64,000 nucleotides of DNA from JAKFEW01 sp036675505 (GTDB lineage: Bacteria; Cyanobacteriota; Sericytochromatia; S15B-MN24; JAQBPE01), in the NCBI GenBank assembly GCA_036675505.1, contig JAKFEW010000156.1, positions 1 through 64,000 on the forward strand. The letters run 5' to 3'. This document shows positions 44,056 through 51,626 of this stretch, one piece after another; positions within the stretch are counted from its first letter, which is position 1, and the number at the start of each line of letters is the position of its first letter. A model generated the notes under the pieces. That model was not told the DNA's origin. It saw nothing but the letters and a program-made list of their open reading frames with translations, and did no database searches. Both the position numbers and the translations under genes were made by a program.

Positions 44056-44127
44056 CTAGAAGAGATGAATCTTCTGCATCGAGATGATCGAGACCATGAG
44101 CAGAATGCTAGCCAGAATCGCTTCCAT
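44056..44127 (-). CDS. Predicted 23-residue membrane peptide
   Basis: A 23-codon frame, ATG 44127 to TAG 44056. It reads as a single hydrophobic helix (MEAILASILLMVSIIS) followed by MQKIHLF, like other single-pass small proteins. AGGAG lies 13 nt upstream, a long but usable spacing. A full promoter (TTGACA-17-TTGAAT) sits upstream and a dedicated terminator downstream, giving a transcript of about 160 nt with almost nothing but this frame. A CRP/FNR-type palindrome covers the predicted start site. The alternative is a regulatory RNA with a chance frame. Confidence 0.5.
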   Translation of the reverse strand: MEAILASILLMVSIISMQKIHLF

Positions 44128-44155
44128 AAACCGGAACAATCTCCTGGGTGAGCCG

Positions 44156-44171
44156 CGTGATTTGCATCACA
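44156..44171 (-). promoter_or_regulatory. CRP/FNR-family operator in repressor position
   Basis: CGTGA-TTTGCA-TCACA, one base off the TGTGA-N6-TCACA consensus. It covers roughly -6 to +10 of the predicted leftward start site of the small-protein gene. Binding here would block transcription. Confidence 0.6.
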
Positions 44172-44200
44172 ATTCAACACCCGATCGCCCGCTCTGTCAA
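44172..44200 (-). promoter_or_regulatory. Promoter of the small-protein gene with -35 and -10
   Basis: Leftward TTGACA (44200-44195), 17-bp spacer, TTGAAT (44177-44172) preceded by GGGTG. It is the only place in the window where I see both a consensus -35 and a correctly spaced -10. Predicted start near 44165. Confidence 0.65.
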
Positions 44201-44248
44201 TCACCGCGGATCTCACAGACGAGCGTCAGGCCGCGAGTCGCGCCAAAC

Positions 44249-45202
44249 CTAGCTCTCGGCCTCGTCGCCCGCGAGGGTCGCAGCGATCTCGGCCAGCGTC
44301 TTCTCGATGCGCGCCAGGCCTGCCTCCGCCACGTCCTTGTACTCCGCGATCTCGACCAGCACCTGGTAATGCTGCTGCGCCTGGGCATAACGGCGCAGCT
44401 CCTCTTGCATCTCGGCCGCCTTGAAGCGCGCCGCTGCATGCGAGGGATCATGCTCCAATACCTGCAGGAACGCCCGCAGGGCCTTGTCTTTCGCCTTGAG
44501 GTGCAGCTGCGCCTGACCGATGTGCCAGTAAACGGAAGCGTCGCCCACGCCGAGCTCGATCGCCTTGTCGAACTCCATGATCGCCTGGCGATAGTCCCCC
44601 AGGCGGAACTGGATCTCGCCTTGCAGGACATACACGGGCGGGTAGTCGCCATGCATTTCCTTCACCAGGTGAAGCTGGGTCAACGCGCGGCGCGGATCGT
44701 CGAGCGACACGCAGACCTGGGCCAGGTGGTAGCGGGCGACCACCGCGCAGCGATCGAGGAAGATCGCACGCTCGAAGCACTTGATCGCGTCCTGTGGGCG
44801 CGCGTGCTCCATGTGCAGCATCCCGAGCCGGATGTGGGCATCGGTGTAGTCCGGATCGTGCTGTACGGCCTTCGCGAAGTAATTCGTGGCCGACATGAAG
44901 TCTCCCTGGCCATAACACAACTCGCCGAGCAGGTAGTTCAGCAGCGGGTTCTTGATGTCGAGTTCGAGCGCCTGGCGCAGTGGCTCGTAGGCCTCCGCGT
45001 ACCGGCCCTGGTCGAGATGGATCCGGCCGACGGCCGTGAGGGCCTGCACATGGTGCGGGTCCACCTCGAGCGATTGGGTCAAAAGGGGAAGCGCCGCGTC
45101 GTAATCGCCGGCCTCGAAGGCGGCGAGGCCGTCCGTCAGCGGATCGACTTCCTTTTCTTCGACGCCGCCGTTCAACAGCGTCTTCAAATACTTGTTGAAC
45201 AC
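44249..45202 (-). CDS. TPR-repeat protein
   Basis: A 317-residue protein made of about eight tetratricopeptide repeats from residue 25 on (for example AFEAGDYDAALPLLTQSLEVDP, broken over 25-46, and GRYAEAYEPLRQALELD). No signal peptide or membrane helix; cytosolic. TPR arrays bind partner proteins. It lies divergent from the exopolysaccharide operon, as TPR proteins often do, but no shared function is proven. GTG start with GAGAGG upstream and a perfect TATAAT at 45240-45235. Confidence 0.85.
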   Translation of the reverse strand: MFNKYLKTLLNGGVEEKEVDPLTDGLAAFEAGDYDAALPLLTQSLEVDPHHVQALTAVGRIHLDQGRYAEAYEPLRQALELDIKNPLLNYLLGELCYGQGDFMSATNYFAKAVQHDPDYTDAHIRLGMLHMEHARPQDAIKCFERAIFLDRCAVVARYHLAQVCVSLDDPRRALTQLHLVKEMHGDYPPVYVLQGEIQFRLGDYRQAIMEFDKAIELGVGDASVYWHIGQAQLHLKAKDKALRAFLQVLEHDPSHAAARFKAAEMQEELRRYAQAQQHYQVLVEIAEYKDVAEAGLARIEKTLAEIAATLAGDEAES

Positions 45203-45234
45203 GAGGGCCTCTCGTTGCGGGTCCAGACGCCAGT

Positions 45235-45240
45235 ATTATA
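45235..45240 (-). promoter_or_regulatory. -10 box TATAAT for the TPR gene
   Basis: Perfect TATAAT read leftward within GTGGGTATAATACTGG; predicted start near 45228, leader about 26 nt. Confidence 0.6.
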
Positions 45241-45321
45241 CCCACCTGTGGGCCGAAGGCGGTTCTCGACCCAGCCGCAACCAGCGGACAACCTTCCGGT
45301 AACACCGCGAAGCGCCGGTGG

Positions 45322-45327
45322 TACAAC
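45322..45327 (+). promoter_or_regulatory. Putative -10 box for the exopolysaccharide operon
   Basis: TACAAC within GGTGGTACAACTCAGG. Predicted start near 45334, leader about 110 nt. It faces away from the TPR-gene TATAAT 82 bp to the left. Confidence 0.4.
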
Positions 45328-45443
45328 TCAGGAGCGAGACGGCCCGCAGGGCGCCACGAGCAAGCGTAATGGTGGCGTGAACATCATGCAATGATCACGC
45401 AACATTTCCAGGGAATGCCTGCTCGTAGGAAGGGAAGGCCAGA

Positions 45444-46601
45444 ATGGGATCTCGCGCCAGAATGGCAATCGTGCATGACGGGCTCGCGACCGCCGGCGGC
45501 GGGGGCGGCGCCGAGCGCGTGCTTGCCGTTTTGCACCAGATGTTCCCCGAGGCGCCTGTCTATACGACGGTCTACCATCCCGATCGCATGCCCGCCGAGA
45601 TGCGCGGCTGGGACATCCGCACGAGCTTCATCCAGGACCTGCCGCGTGGCCGCGAAAAGTACCAGTGGTACCTGCCGCTCTTCCCGTCAGCGGTCGAGGC
45701 ACTCGATTTGCGTGGCTACGACATCGTCGTGAGCGCGAGCCACGCGGTCGCCAAGGGCGTCATCACCGACGCCGACGCGTTCCACCTGTGTTATTGCTAT
45801 AGCCCGCTGCGCTACGCGTGGGACATGTACCACGAGTACCTGGAAATCGAAGATGTGCCTGGCTGGCAACGTGCGATGCTGCCTGGCCTGATGCACTACC
45901 TGCGCACCTGGGACGCGCTCGCGGCCCCGCGGGTCGACGCCTACGTGGCGATTTCCCATTACGTGCGCCGGCGCATCGAGAAGTACTACCGCCGCCAATC
46001 CCGCGTCATCTATCCCCCGGTCGATGTCCTCAAGTCCGAGGCGGCGAGCGCCGATTACTACCTGGTGGTGAGCCGTCTGGTTGCATACAAGCGGATCGAT
46101 CTCGTCGTCGATGCCTTCAATCGCCTGGGCTGGCCCCTGGTGGTGATCGGCGATGGCGTCGAGCGCGGCCGGCTGGAGGCGATGGCCAAAGGAAACGTGA
46201 CGTTCCTCGGCCGCCAGAGCGACGAAGTCGTTCGCATGCACCTCGCGGCCTGCCGCGGTTTCGTGTTCCCGGGGATCGAGGACTTCGGCATCGCGCCCGT
46301 CGAGGCGATGGCCGCCGGCAAGCCGGTGGTGGCGCTCGGACGGGGTGGCGCCGCGGAGACCGTGATCGACGGCGAAACGGGGGTACATTTCGGCCGCCAG
46401 GCCGTCGGGGATCTGGTCGAGGCGCTACGTCGCTGTGAAGCGACGCGGTTCGATGCGGGGCGGATCGCGCGGCATGCCGGGCGTTTTTCCACCGACCGGT
46501 TCGAAAGGGAGTTCCTGGCCGCGCTCGCGAGTCGCGTGGGTGGCCACCAGCTGGGCAATGATGCCCCCGGGCTCGGATGGGAGGAAGCATGTCCGTTTTG
46601 A
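45444..46601 (+). CDS. Family-4 glycosyltransferase (exopolysaccharide synthesis)
   Basis: A 385-residue GT-B glycosyltransferase. The N-terminal Gly-rich GGGGGAERVL loop (about 19-28) and the C-terminal sugar-nucleotide motif DFGIAPVEAMAAGKPVVA (about 275-292, the EX7E site) place it in GT4. It transfers an activated sugar to a growing lipid-linked saccharide at the inner-membrane face. ATG 45462 (MAIVHDG) is an equally good start and matches the family N-terminus better. It overlaps the next gene by 13 bases. First of a three-gene exopolysaccharide set. Confidence 0.88.
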   Translation: MGSRARMAIVHDGLATAGGGGGAERVLAVLHQMFPEAPVYTTVYHPDRMPAEMRGWDIRTSFIQDLPRGREKYQWYLPLFPSAVEALDLRGYDIVVSASHAVAKGVITDADAFHLCYCYSPLRYAWDMYHEYLEIEDVPGWQRAMLPGLMHYLRTWDALAAPRVDAYVAISHYVRRRIEKYYRRQSRVIYPPVDVLKSEAASADYYLVVSRLVAYKRIDLVVDAFNRLGWPLVVIGDGVERGRLEAMAKGNVTFLGRQSDEVVRMHLAACRGFVFPGIEDFGIAPVEAMAAGKPVVALGRGGAAETVIDGETGVHFGRQAVGDLVEALRRCEATRFDAGRIARHAGRFSTDRFEREFLAALASRVGGHQLGNDAPGLGWEEACPF

Positions 46602-47263
46602 CGACTACGGATCACCTCGTCGATGCCCGATCGCTAGGCCAGGCCCGGCCGGAGGAGCGCGTCAACGTCAGCCGCTTCAAGCGCGCCGTCGACGTGGTTG
46701 GGGCAATCGGCGGGCTTTTGGCGCTGAGCTGGTTGTTCGCGGTGATCGCGCTCGCGATCCGCATGGACTCGAAGGGCCAGGTGTTTTTCAGGCAAAAGCG
46801 CCTGGGCAAGGACGGTCTGCCCTTCACGATCTACAAGTTCCGCACGATGTACCAGGACGCCGATGAGCTCGGCGCCGCGCTGCGCCACCAGGAAGGCCGG
46901 GAAGGCCTACTTTTCAAGGACCTGAACGATCCGCGCCTCACCCCCGTCGGCCGCTGGCTTCGGCAGAACAGCCTCGACGAGTTGCCGCAGCTGATCAACA
47001 TCTTGCGCGGCGAGATGGCGCTCGTGGGCCCGCGACCGTTGCCCCAGGAGGATACGCAATACTACGAGGACTGGCAGTGGGGCCGTCTCACGGTGATGCC
47101 GGGCCTGACGGGCCTGTGGCAGGTCAGCGGTCGGTCGCGCCTCTCGTCGGAGCAAATGGTGCGCCTCGATCTGTACTACATCGAGCACTGGTCACCGTTC
47201 CTCGACCTCTTCATCATCGGCAAGACATTCTGGGTTGTCTTCACGCGCGACGGGGCATATTGA
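46589..47263 (+). CDS. Initiating sugar-phosphate transferase (WcaJ/PglC type)
   Basis: A 224-residue polyprenyl-phosphate sugar-1-phosphate transferase of the short type. One membrane helix (about 37-60) precedes the catalytic domain, which has FRQKRLGKDGLPFTIYKFRTM (about 68-88, split here for length), SLDELPQLINILRGEMALVGPRP (Asp-Glu pair about 128-129) and PGLTGLWQVSGRS. It starts the repeat unit on undecaprenyl phosphate. An ATG 12 bases upstream is possible, but the GGAGG favours 46589. Confidence 0.92.
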   Translation: MSVLTTTDHLVDARSLGQARPEERVNVSRFKRAVDVVGAIGGLLALSWLFAVIALAIRMDSKGQVFFRQKRLGKDGLPFTIYKFRTMYQDADELGAALRHQEGREGLLFKDLNDPRLTPVGRWLRQNSLDELPQLINILRGEMALVGPRPLPQEDTQYYEDWQWGRLTVMPGLTGLWQVSGRSRLSSEQMVRLDLYYIEHWSPFLDLFIIGKTFWVVFTRDGAY

Positions 47264-47324
47264 TTAGGGAGCGAACGCTCGGAATACCGTCCGAGCGAGC
47301 CCTTACAGGATTGGAAACTTCGGG

Positions 47325-49436
47325 ATGGACCTGAAATATTACGTCGGGATCTTCCTCCGCCGGTGGTGGATGTTGGTCCTTTCGACGATCCTGGTGGGCG
47401 GGGTCACGGCCTGGAAGGTCAGCAACATGCCGACCTCTTACTCGGCCCGCGTCCGCCTGCTCTACGAGGCGAACAACGTCGCGACCTCGGTACTCACCAA
47501 CGCCGGCATCTCGTATCCGATGTCGTGGAACAACCCGGTCGACACGCAACTGCAGCTGATCACCACCCGGCCGAACGTCGAGGAAGTGATCAAGCGCCTG
47601 GGCCTCGATCAGGGCGTCGCGCGCATCTCTCCAGAGGGAATCCTGGGTGGCCTGTCCGCCGAGGTCGACCGCAACACGGACATCATCGTGCTGCGCTACA
47701 GCTCCAACGACCCCGAGCGCACCGTCAGGGTCGTCAACGAGGTGGGACGCGTCTTCGTCGAGCGCAACCGCTCCTACCACAAGGAAGCCGCGCGCCAGAC
47801 CCGGCAGTTCATCGAAGAGCAGCTCACCAAGACCGAGGTGATGCTCAACGAGGCGGAAGACGAGCTGGCTCGCTTCCGATTGACGAACAAGGTGTTCCAG
47901 GTCTCGTCCCTGGGCGGCTTGACGGCCGAGCGCCTGGCCGAGATCGACTCCACGTTCATCGACATGGATATGGAGAAGCGCATGATCGCGGCCAAGCAGG
48001 CCGAGGCCCGGCGCCACCTCGAGCTGACCGACCTCGGCCTCGCGCGCCGGCTCGAGAAGCTGCGCGCGGATTCGCTGTACGCGGCGCTCCAGGGCGCGGT
48101 CACGAAGGAAGAAGCCCAGCTCGCCGTCGACAAGGCCACTTACACCGAAGATTCACTCGAGGTCCGCAATGCAGAAGCGCGCATGAGCAAGCTCAAGAGC
48201 TCGCTCACGGCGCGCGTGCGGGCCGTGGTCGGCGCGGGGTTGGACGATCGGGACCTGATGGCCGGTCGCACCGCCACCGAGCAGAAGTACCTGGAGGACC
48301 TGGTCAAAGCAGAGTCCGAACTGGCCATCATCAGCGCCCGCGCAGGGGCCCTCGAAAGCAAGCGTGGCGTCTACGAATCGCGCTTCGCCGAGCTGCCGGC
48401 CAAGGACCGCGAGCTCACCCAGCTGATGCGCCGCCAGGCCGCCGCCGCGGAGACTTACAACGTCTTCGTGCGCAGGATGCAGGAGATGCGCATCACCGAG
48501 GCGATCAATGTAGGCAACGTCCGCATCGTGGAAGAGGCCTCGGTGGCCGCAGCGATGATCGCGCCCAAGAGCAAGCTGGTCGGCCTGGCGTGCGCGCTCG
48601 GCTTCGTTTTCGGCATTGGCCTCGCGCTGCTGGTCGAGTTCCTCGACGATCGCATCCGCCGCCCCGAAGAGGCGGAGAACGTCCTGGAGTTGCCGATCCT
48701 CGGCCTGCTGCCCTGGATCGAGGGCCGCGAGAAAGCCCACAAGCGCCTCGTGGTGCTCGAAGATCCACGCTCGCCGGTCACCGAGTCGTACCGGGCGCTC
48801 CAAACCTATACGCGCATGGTCGACCCGGACACCGAGCAGAAATGCATCATGATCACGAGCCCGGGGCCCAAGGAAGGCAAGTCGACCGTGCTCGCGAACC
48901 TGGCCATCACCTCGGCCCAGCTCGGCAAGCGCACGCTGGTGATCGACACCGACCTGCGTGCGCCCTCGCAGCACATCAACTTCGACCGCCCGAACCTGAT
49001 GGGCATCTACGACGTGGTTTACGAAGGCCTGCCGGTCGAGGAAGCCATTCAGCCCACGGACGTCGACCACCTCGACATCCTTTGCACGGGCCCCGTTCCG
49101 CCCGACCCCGTGCAAACCCTGCACTCCGAGGCCTTCAAGAAACTCTTCGAGCGCCTGCGCAAAGACTACGACGCGATCTTCTTCGACTCGCCGCCGATCA
49201 ACCTGTTCACCGACGCCGCCGTGCTCGGCCGCATGATGGACAGCGTGCTGCTGGTGGTCGACGTCCGCTCGACCACGCGCAACGGCACGCTCACCGCCAA
49301 GGGCCTGCTGCTCAAGGCGCGCGTGCCGCTGCGGGGCATGGTCGTGAAGAACATGTCCTACAAGATGAGCCGCTACCACAACCGTTACTTCGAGCGGTAC
49401 TACATGGACCGCTTGAAGCACATGGCTGACGAGTAG
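47325..49436 (+). CDS. Wzc-type bacterial tyrosine kinase / chain-length regulator
   Basis: A 703-residue polysaccharide co-polymerase. TM1 (about 14-32) and TM2 (about 415-437) flank a periplasmic coiled-coil region (60-400) with the Wzz domain. The cytoplasmic BY-kinase has Walker A GPKEGKST (about 514-521), Walker A' VIDTDLRAPS and Walker B AIFFDSPPI. The C-terminus carries a tyrosine cluster (YKMSRYHNRYFERYY, about 680-694) for autophosphorylation. It controls export and chain length of the exopolysaccharide. No cognate phosphatase, polymerase or flippase is in the window. Confidence 0.95.
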   Translation: MDLKYYVGIFLRRWWMLVLSTILVGGVTAWKVSNMPTSYSARVRLLYEANNVATSVLTNAGISYPMSWNNPVDTQLQLITTRPNVEEVIKRLGLDQGVARISPEGILGGLSAEVDRNTDIIVLRYSSNDPERTVRVVNEVGRVFVERNRSYHKEAARQTRQFIEEQLTKTEVMLNEAEDELARFRLTNKVFQVSSLGGLTAERLAEIDSTFIDMDMEKRMIAAKQAEARRHLELTDLGLARRLEKLRADSLYAALQGAVTKEEAQLAVDKATYTEDSLEVRNAEARMSKLKSSLTARVRAVVGAGLDDRDLMAGRTATEQKYLEDLVKAESELAIISARAGALESKRGVYESRFAELPAKDRELTQLMRRQAAAAETYNVFVRRMQEMRITEAINVGNVRIVEEASVAAAMIAPKSKLVGLACALGFVFGIGLALLVEFLDDRIRRPEEAENVLELPILGLLPWIEGREKAHKRLVVLEDPRSPVTESYRALQTYTRMVDPDTEQKCIMITSPGPKEGKSTVLANLAITSAQLGKRTLVIDTDLRAPSQHINFDRPNLMGIYDVVYEGLPVEEAIQPTDVDHLDILCTGPVPPDPVQTLHSEAFKKLFERLRKDYDAIFFDSPPINLFTDAAVLGRMMDSVLLVVDVRSTTRNGTLTAKGLLLKARVPLRGMVVKNMSYKMSRYHNRYFERYYMDRLKHMADE
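47363..47364. other. Note: exopolysaccharide operon reads on from 45444 to 49791
   Basis: The three glycan genes and the small protein at 49447 run without a terminator between them; gaps are -13, 61 and 10 bases. The only strong terminator is at 49810-49833. Confidence 0.4.
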
Positions 49437-49446
49437 GGCTGGCGCG

Positions 49447-49791
49447 ATGGGCCGTGGGGAGCGGGTGATCGTCGGGGTGTTTTGCCTGGCCTGCCTGGCG
49501 ATTCCGATCGGCATGCTCCTGAACGGTGTCCTCGACTTCGAGGAGCCAGACATGGGTGGCGGCCACATCAAGACCGTCAGGCACCTGGAAGTGCTCAAGG
49601 TGCAAAGGCGCGCCAGCGGTAACAGGCTGCCCGTCTTCACCAACAACAATGGACGCCCGGTCGAGGAGCGGTCCGGGTTCGATTTCCCCACCACGGAAAC
49701 TGAAGGCCGTGTCCACACCGACACCAGCGAGATCCCCATGCGTGAGTACAAAACCAGGGGCATCAAGCCGCAAGTTACCACGGAGGAATAG
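49447..49791 (+). CDS. Small single-helix membrane protein of the exopolysaccharide operon
   Basis: A 114-residue protein: one hydrophobic helix (about 7-27) and a polar 85-residue tail rich in Thr, Glu and Arg (ends KPQVTTEE), probably on the periplasmic side. No recognised domain. It starts 10 bases after the kinase stop and is the last gene before a strong terminator, so it most likely has an accessory role in exopolysaccharide export, though the sequence does not show which. Confidence 0.62.
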   Translation: MGRGERVIVGVFCLACLAIPIGMLLNGVLDFEEPDMGGGHIKTVRHLEVLKVQRRASGNRLPVFTNNNGRPVEERSGFDFPTTETEGRVHTDTSEIPMREYKTRGIKPQVTTEE

Positions 49792-49809
49792 CGCTGTGCG
49801 CAGCACCCT

Positions 49810-49833
49810 GGCGGCCGTTGTGCCGCCTTTTTT
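49810..49833 (+). terminator. Rho-independent terminator of the exopolysaccharide operon
   Basis: GGCGGC (49810-49815) pairs with GCCGCC (49822-49827), loop cgttgt, then six T. Confidence 0.85.
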
Positions 49834-49877
49834 GGCGTGCTACCTTCCGTAATAACTCTTTACATTGGAGGTGCGGG

Positions 49878-50153
49878 ATGTTGGGCTTTCTGCTGATGCT
49901 GCTGGTGGCAGCCATCGTGGGGTTCATTGGGGACGCCCTGGTGCCAGGTCGGATGCCTGGCGGCTGGGTCGGCGCAATCCTGGCGGGTCTCCTGGGTTCA
50001 GCGGTCGGTGGCTACCTGTTCAACGCGCTGAACATACCGGTTGGGCCCGTCATCGGCGGGCTCGCGATAGTTCCTTCAATCCTGGGTGCGGCGCTGGTCG
50101 TGGCGCTGCTGAGCGCGCTTTCGGGCGCGTTGGCGCGCGGCGGTCGGTATTAG
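49878..50153 (+). CDS. GlsB/YeaQ/YmgE family (transglycosylase-associated) membrane protein
   Basis: A 91-residue protein with three short hydrophobic helices and the family's Gly-rich core GGWVGAILAGLLGSAVGGYL (about 28-47). Members are small inner-membrane proteins induced by stress in many bacteria; 'transglycosylase-associated' is a historic label without biochemical proof. GGAGG precedes the ATG by 6 nt. Followed closely by a YtxH-like and a TM-helix gene, together a typical stress/envelope set. Confidence 0.85.
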   Translation: MLGFLLMLLVAAIVGFIGDALVPGRMPGGWVGAILAGLLGSAVGGYLFNALNIPVGPVIGGLAIVPSILGAALVVALLSALSGALARGGRY

Positions 50154-50183
50154 GCTTTCGGCCTGAGTTGTGAGGAGGGTGCG

Positions 50184-50570
50184 ATGTTCCGTCTGGGTTC
50201 ACTACTGGTCGGTGGCTTGATCGGAGCCGGCATCGCCATGCTGGCCTCGCCGCGCAACGGCGAAGAGGTCCGGCGGGACCTCAAGAACCGTTTGAACGAC
50301 CGGTACGGTGATCAGATCGAAAAGGGGCGCCTGCGGGCGACCGAGCTGATCAAGACCGGCCGCGAAATCCTCGATGAGCGCCTGGCCGTGGGCCAGGACC
50401 TGGTGAACACGGCCATCGAACGGGCCCGGACGACCATCGACGAGGTTGCCGAGTCGCGGGCGCCAGGCGGTGGCAGCCACATCGGGGCGGGCCCCGACGA
50501 GGCCGTCGACATCACGGCCGAGGCCGACCGGGCCTCGGCGGCCGGTCCGCCCGGCCACCAGCAATACTGA
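50184..50570 (+). CDS. YtxH-like protein
   Basis: A 128-residue protein. An N-terminal Gly-rich membrane helix (LGSLLVGGLIGAGIAMLASP, about 4-23) followed by RNGEEVRRDLKNRL is the YtxH signature; a long amphipathic helical part (30-95) and a disordered Gly/Pro/Asp-rich tail follow. YtxH proteins are general-stress membrane proteins of unknown mechanism. Gap to the previous gene is 30 bases. Confidence 0.8.
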   Translation: MFRLGSLLVGGLIGAGIAMLASPRNGEEVRRDLKNRLNDRYGDQIEKGRLRATELIKTGREILDERLAVGQDLVNTAIERARTTIDEVAESRAPGGGSHIGAGPDEAVDITAEADRASAAGPPGHQQY

Positions 50571-50577
50571 ACCGGGC

Positions 50578-50601
50578 GGCGGGAGGGATGACCCTCCCGC
50601 C
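50578..50601 (+). terminator. Hairpin after the YtxH gene
   Basis: GGCGGGAGGG (50578-50587), loop ATGA, CCCTCCCGCC (50592-50601): a perfect 10-bp stem. There is only a short T3 eight bases later, so it may attenuate or protect the transcript rather than end it. Confidence 0.5.
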
Positions 50602-50636
50602 TCGCGCTTTCGGGGGATGAGGAAGGAGGAGATTCC

Positions 50637-51626
50637 ATGCCCACGACCACGGCGGTCACGGACTGGGGCGTGGCGACCTGGACGGCGTTCACCGCCGGAC
50701 TGGCGACGTTCTATGCTTTCGTGCCGAACTTGATTGGCGCCCTGCTGATCCTGCTGATTGGCTGGGGAATCGCATCGCTGCTGTATGCGCTGACCGACCG
50801 CGTGCTGGATGCCCTGCGCTTCGACGCGCTGATGGCACGCACCGGGGTCGACGATGCCATCAACCGTTCAGGGGTTCGGATCGATCCGAGCAACCTGGTT
50901 GCCGCGCTGGTGAAGTGGACGGTGTTGCTGGTGGCCTTCATGATGGCCGCGGACGCGCTGAACCTGACCCAGGTGTCGGTCGGCATCTCGGCGATCCTGG
51001 CGTACATCCCGAACGTGGTGGCCGCGGTCGCGATCCTCGCGCTCGGCGTGCTGCTCGCGGGCTTCGTGTCACAGCTGGTGCGAGGTGCTGCCGCGACGGC
51101 AGGCTTGCGCACCGCGGACCTGATGGCCGACCTCTCGTATTGGGCGATCACGATCTTCGCGGCGCTGGGCGCGATCGGCCAGCTGAACATCGCGCCGACG
51201 CTCGTGCAGACGCTCTACACCGCGGTCATCGCGGCAGTCGCCCTGGCCGCGGCGCTGGCGTTCGGCCTCGGAATGCGCGAGCAGGCCCGCGACGTCGTCG
51301 CCGGCCGTGCGCTAGCCGAACAGCTCCATGCAGGTGACGAAATCGAGGTGGAGGAGCTACGCGGGCGGATCCGCACGATCGGCGCGATCAAGACGCTGAT
51401 CGAGACCGCCAACGGCCTCATGAGCGTGCCGAACCACATCCTCGCGGACCGCACCTTCCGCCTGACGGCAGGCGGCTCGCGCCTGGCGACGGCCGGCGGC
51501 GGCGGCGGCGAGGCTCGCTCGCGGCACGTCATCACGCCGGACGAGCTGCGCAAGTCGCAAGCCCACCGGCCGTCCTGGGTCGAGGACCCGACCCAGCCGC
51601 TGGGCGAGGAGGATGCAGGAATCTAG
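50637..51626 (+). CDS. Conserved TM-helix / small-conductance-channel-like membrane protein
   Basis: A 329-residue protein with about five helices. Two copies of the 'conserved TM helix' element (PF05552) occur: VPNLIGALLILLIGWGIASLL (split across about 29-49) and IPNVVAAVAILALGVLLAGFV (about 123-143). Each is followed by an amphipathic stretch, and a soluble tail lies after 210. It resembles CmpX/MscS-related proteins of the cyanobacterial and pseudomonad type, thought to sense membrane tension. AGGAGG lies before the ATG. It abuts the stop of the convergent radical-SAM gene. Confidence 0.78.
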   Translation: MPTTTAVTDWGVATWTAFTAGLATFYAFVPNLIGALLILLIGWGIASLLYALTDRVLDALRFDALMARTGVDDAINRSGVRIDPSNLVAALVKWTVLLVAFMMAADALNLTQVSVGISAILAYIPNVVAAVAILALGVLLAGFVSQLVRGAAATAGLRTADLMADLSYWAITIFAALGAIGQLNIAPTLVQTLYTAVIAAVALAAALAFGLGMREQARDVVAGRALAEQLHAGDEIEVEELRGRIRTIGAIKTLIETANGLMSVPNHILADRTFRLTAGGSRLATAGGGGGEARSRHVITPDELRKSQAHRPSWVEDPTQPLGEEDAGI

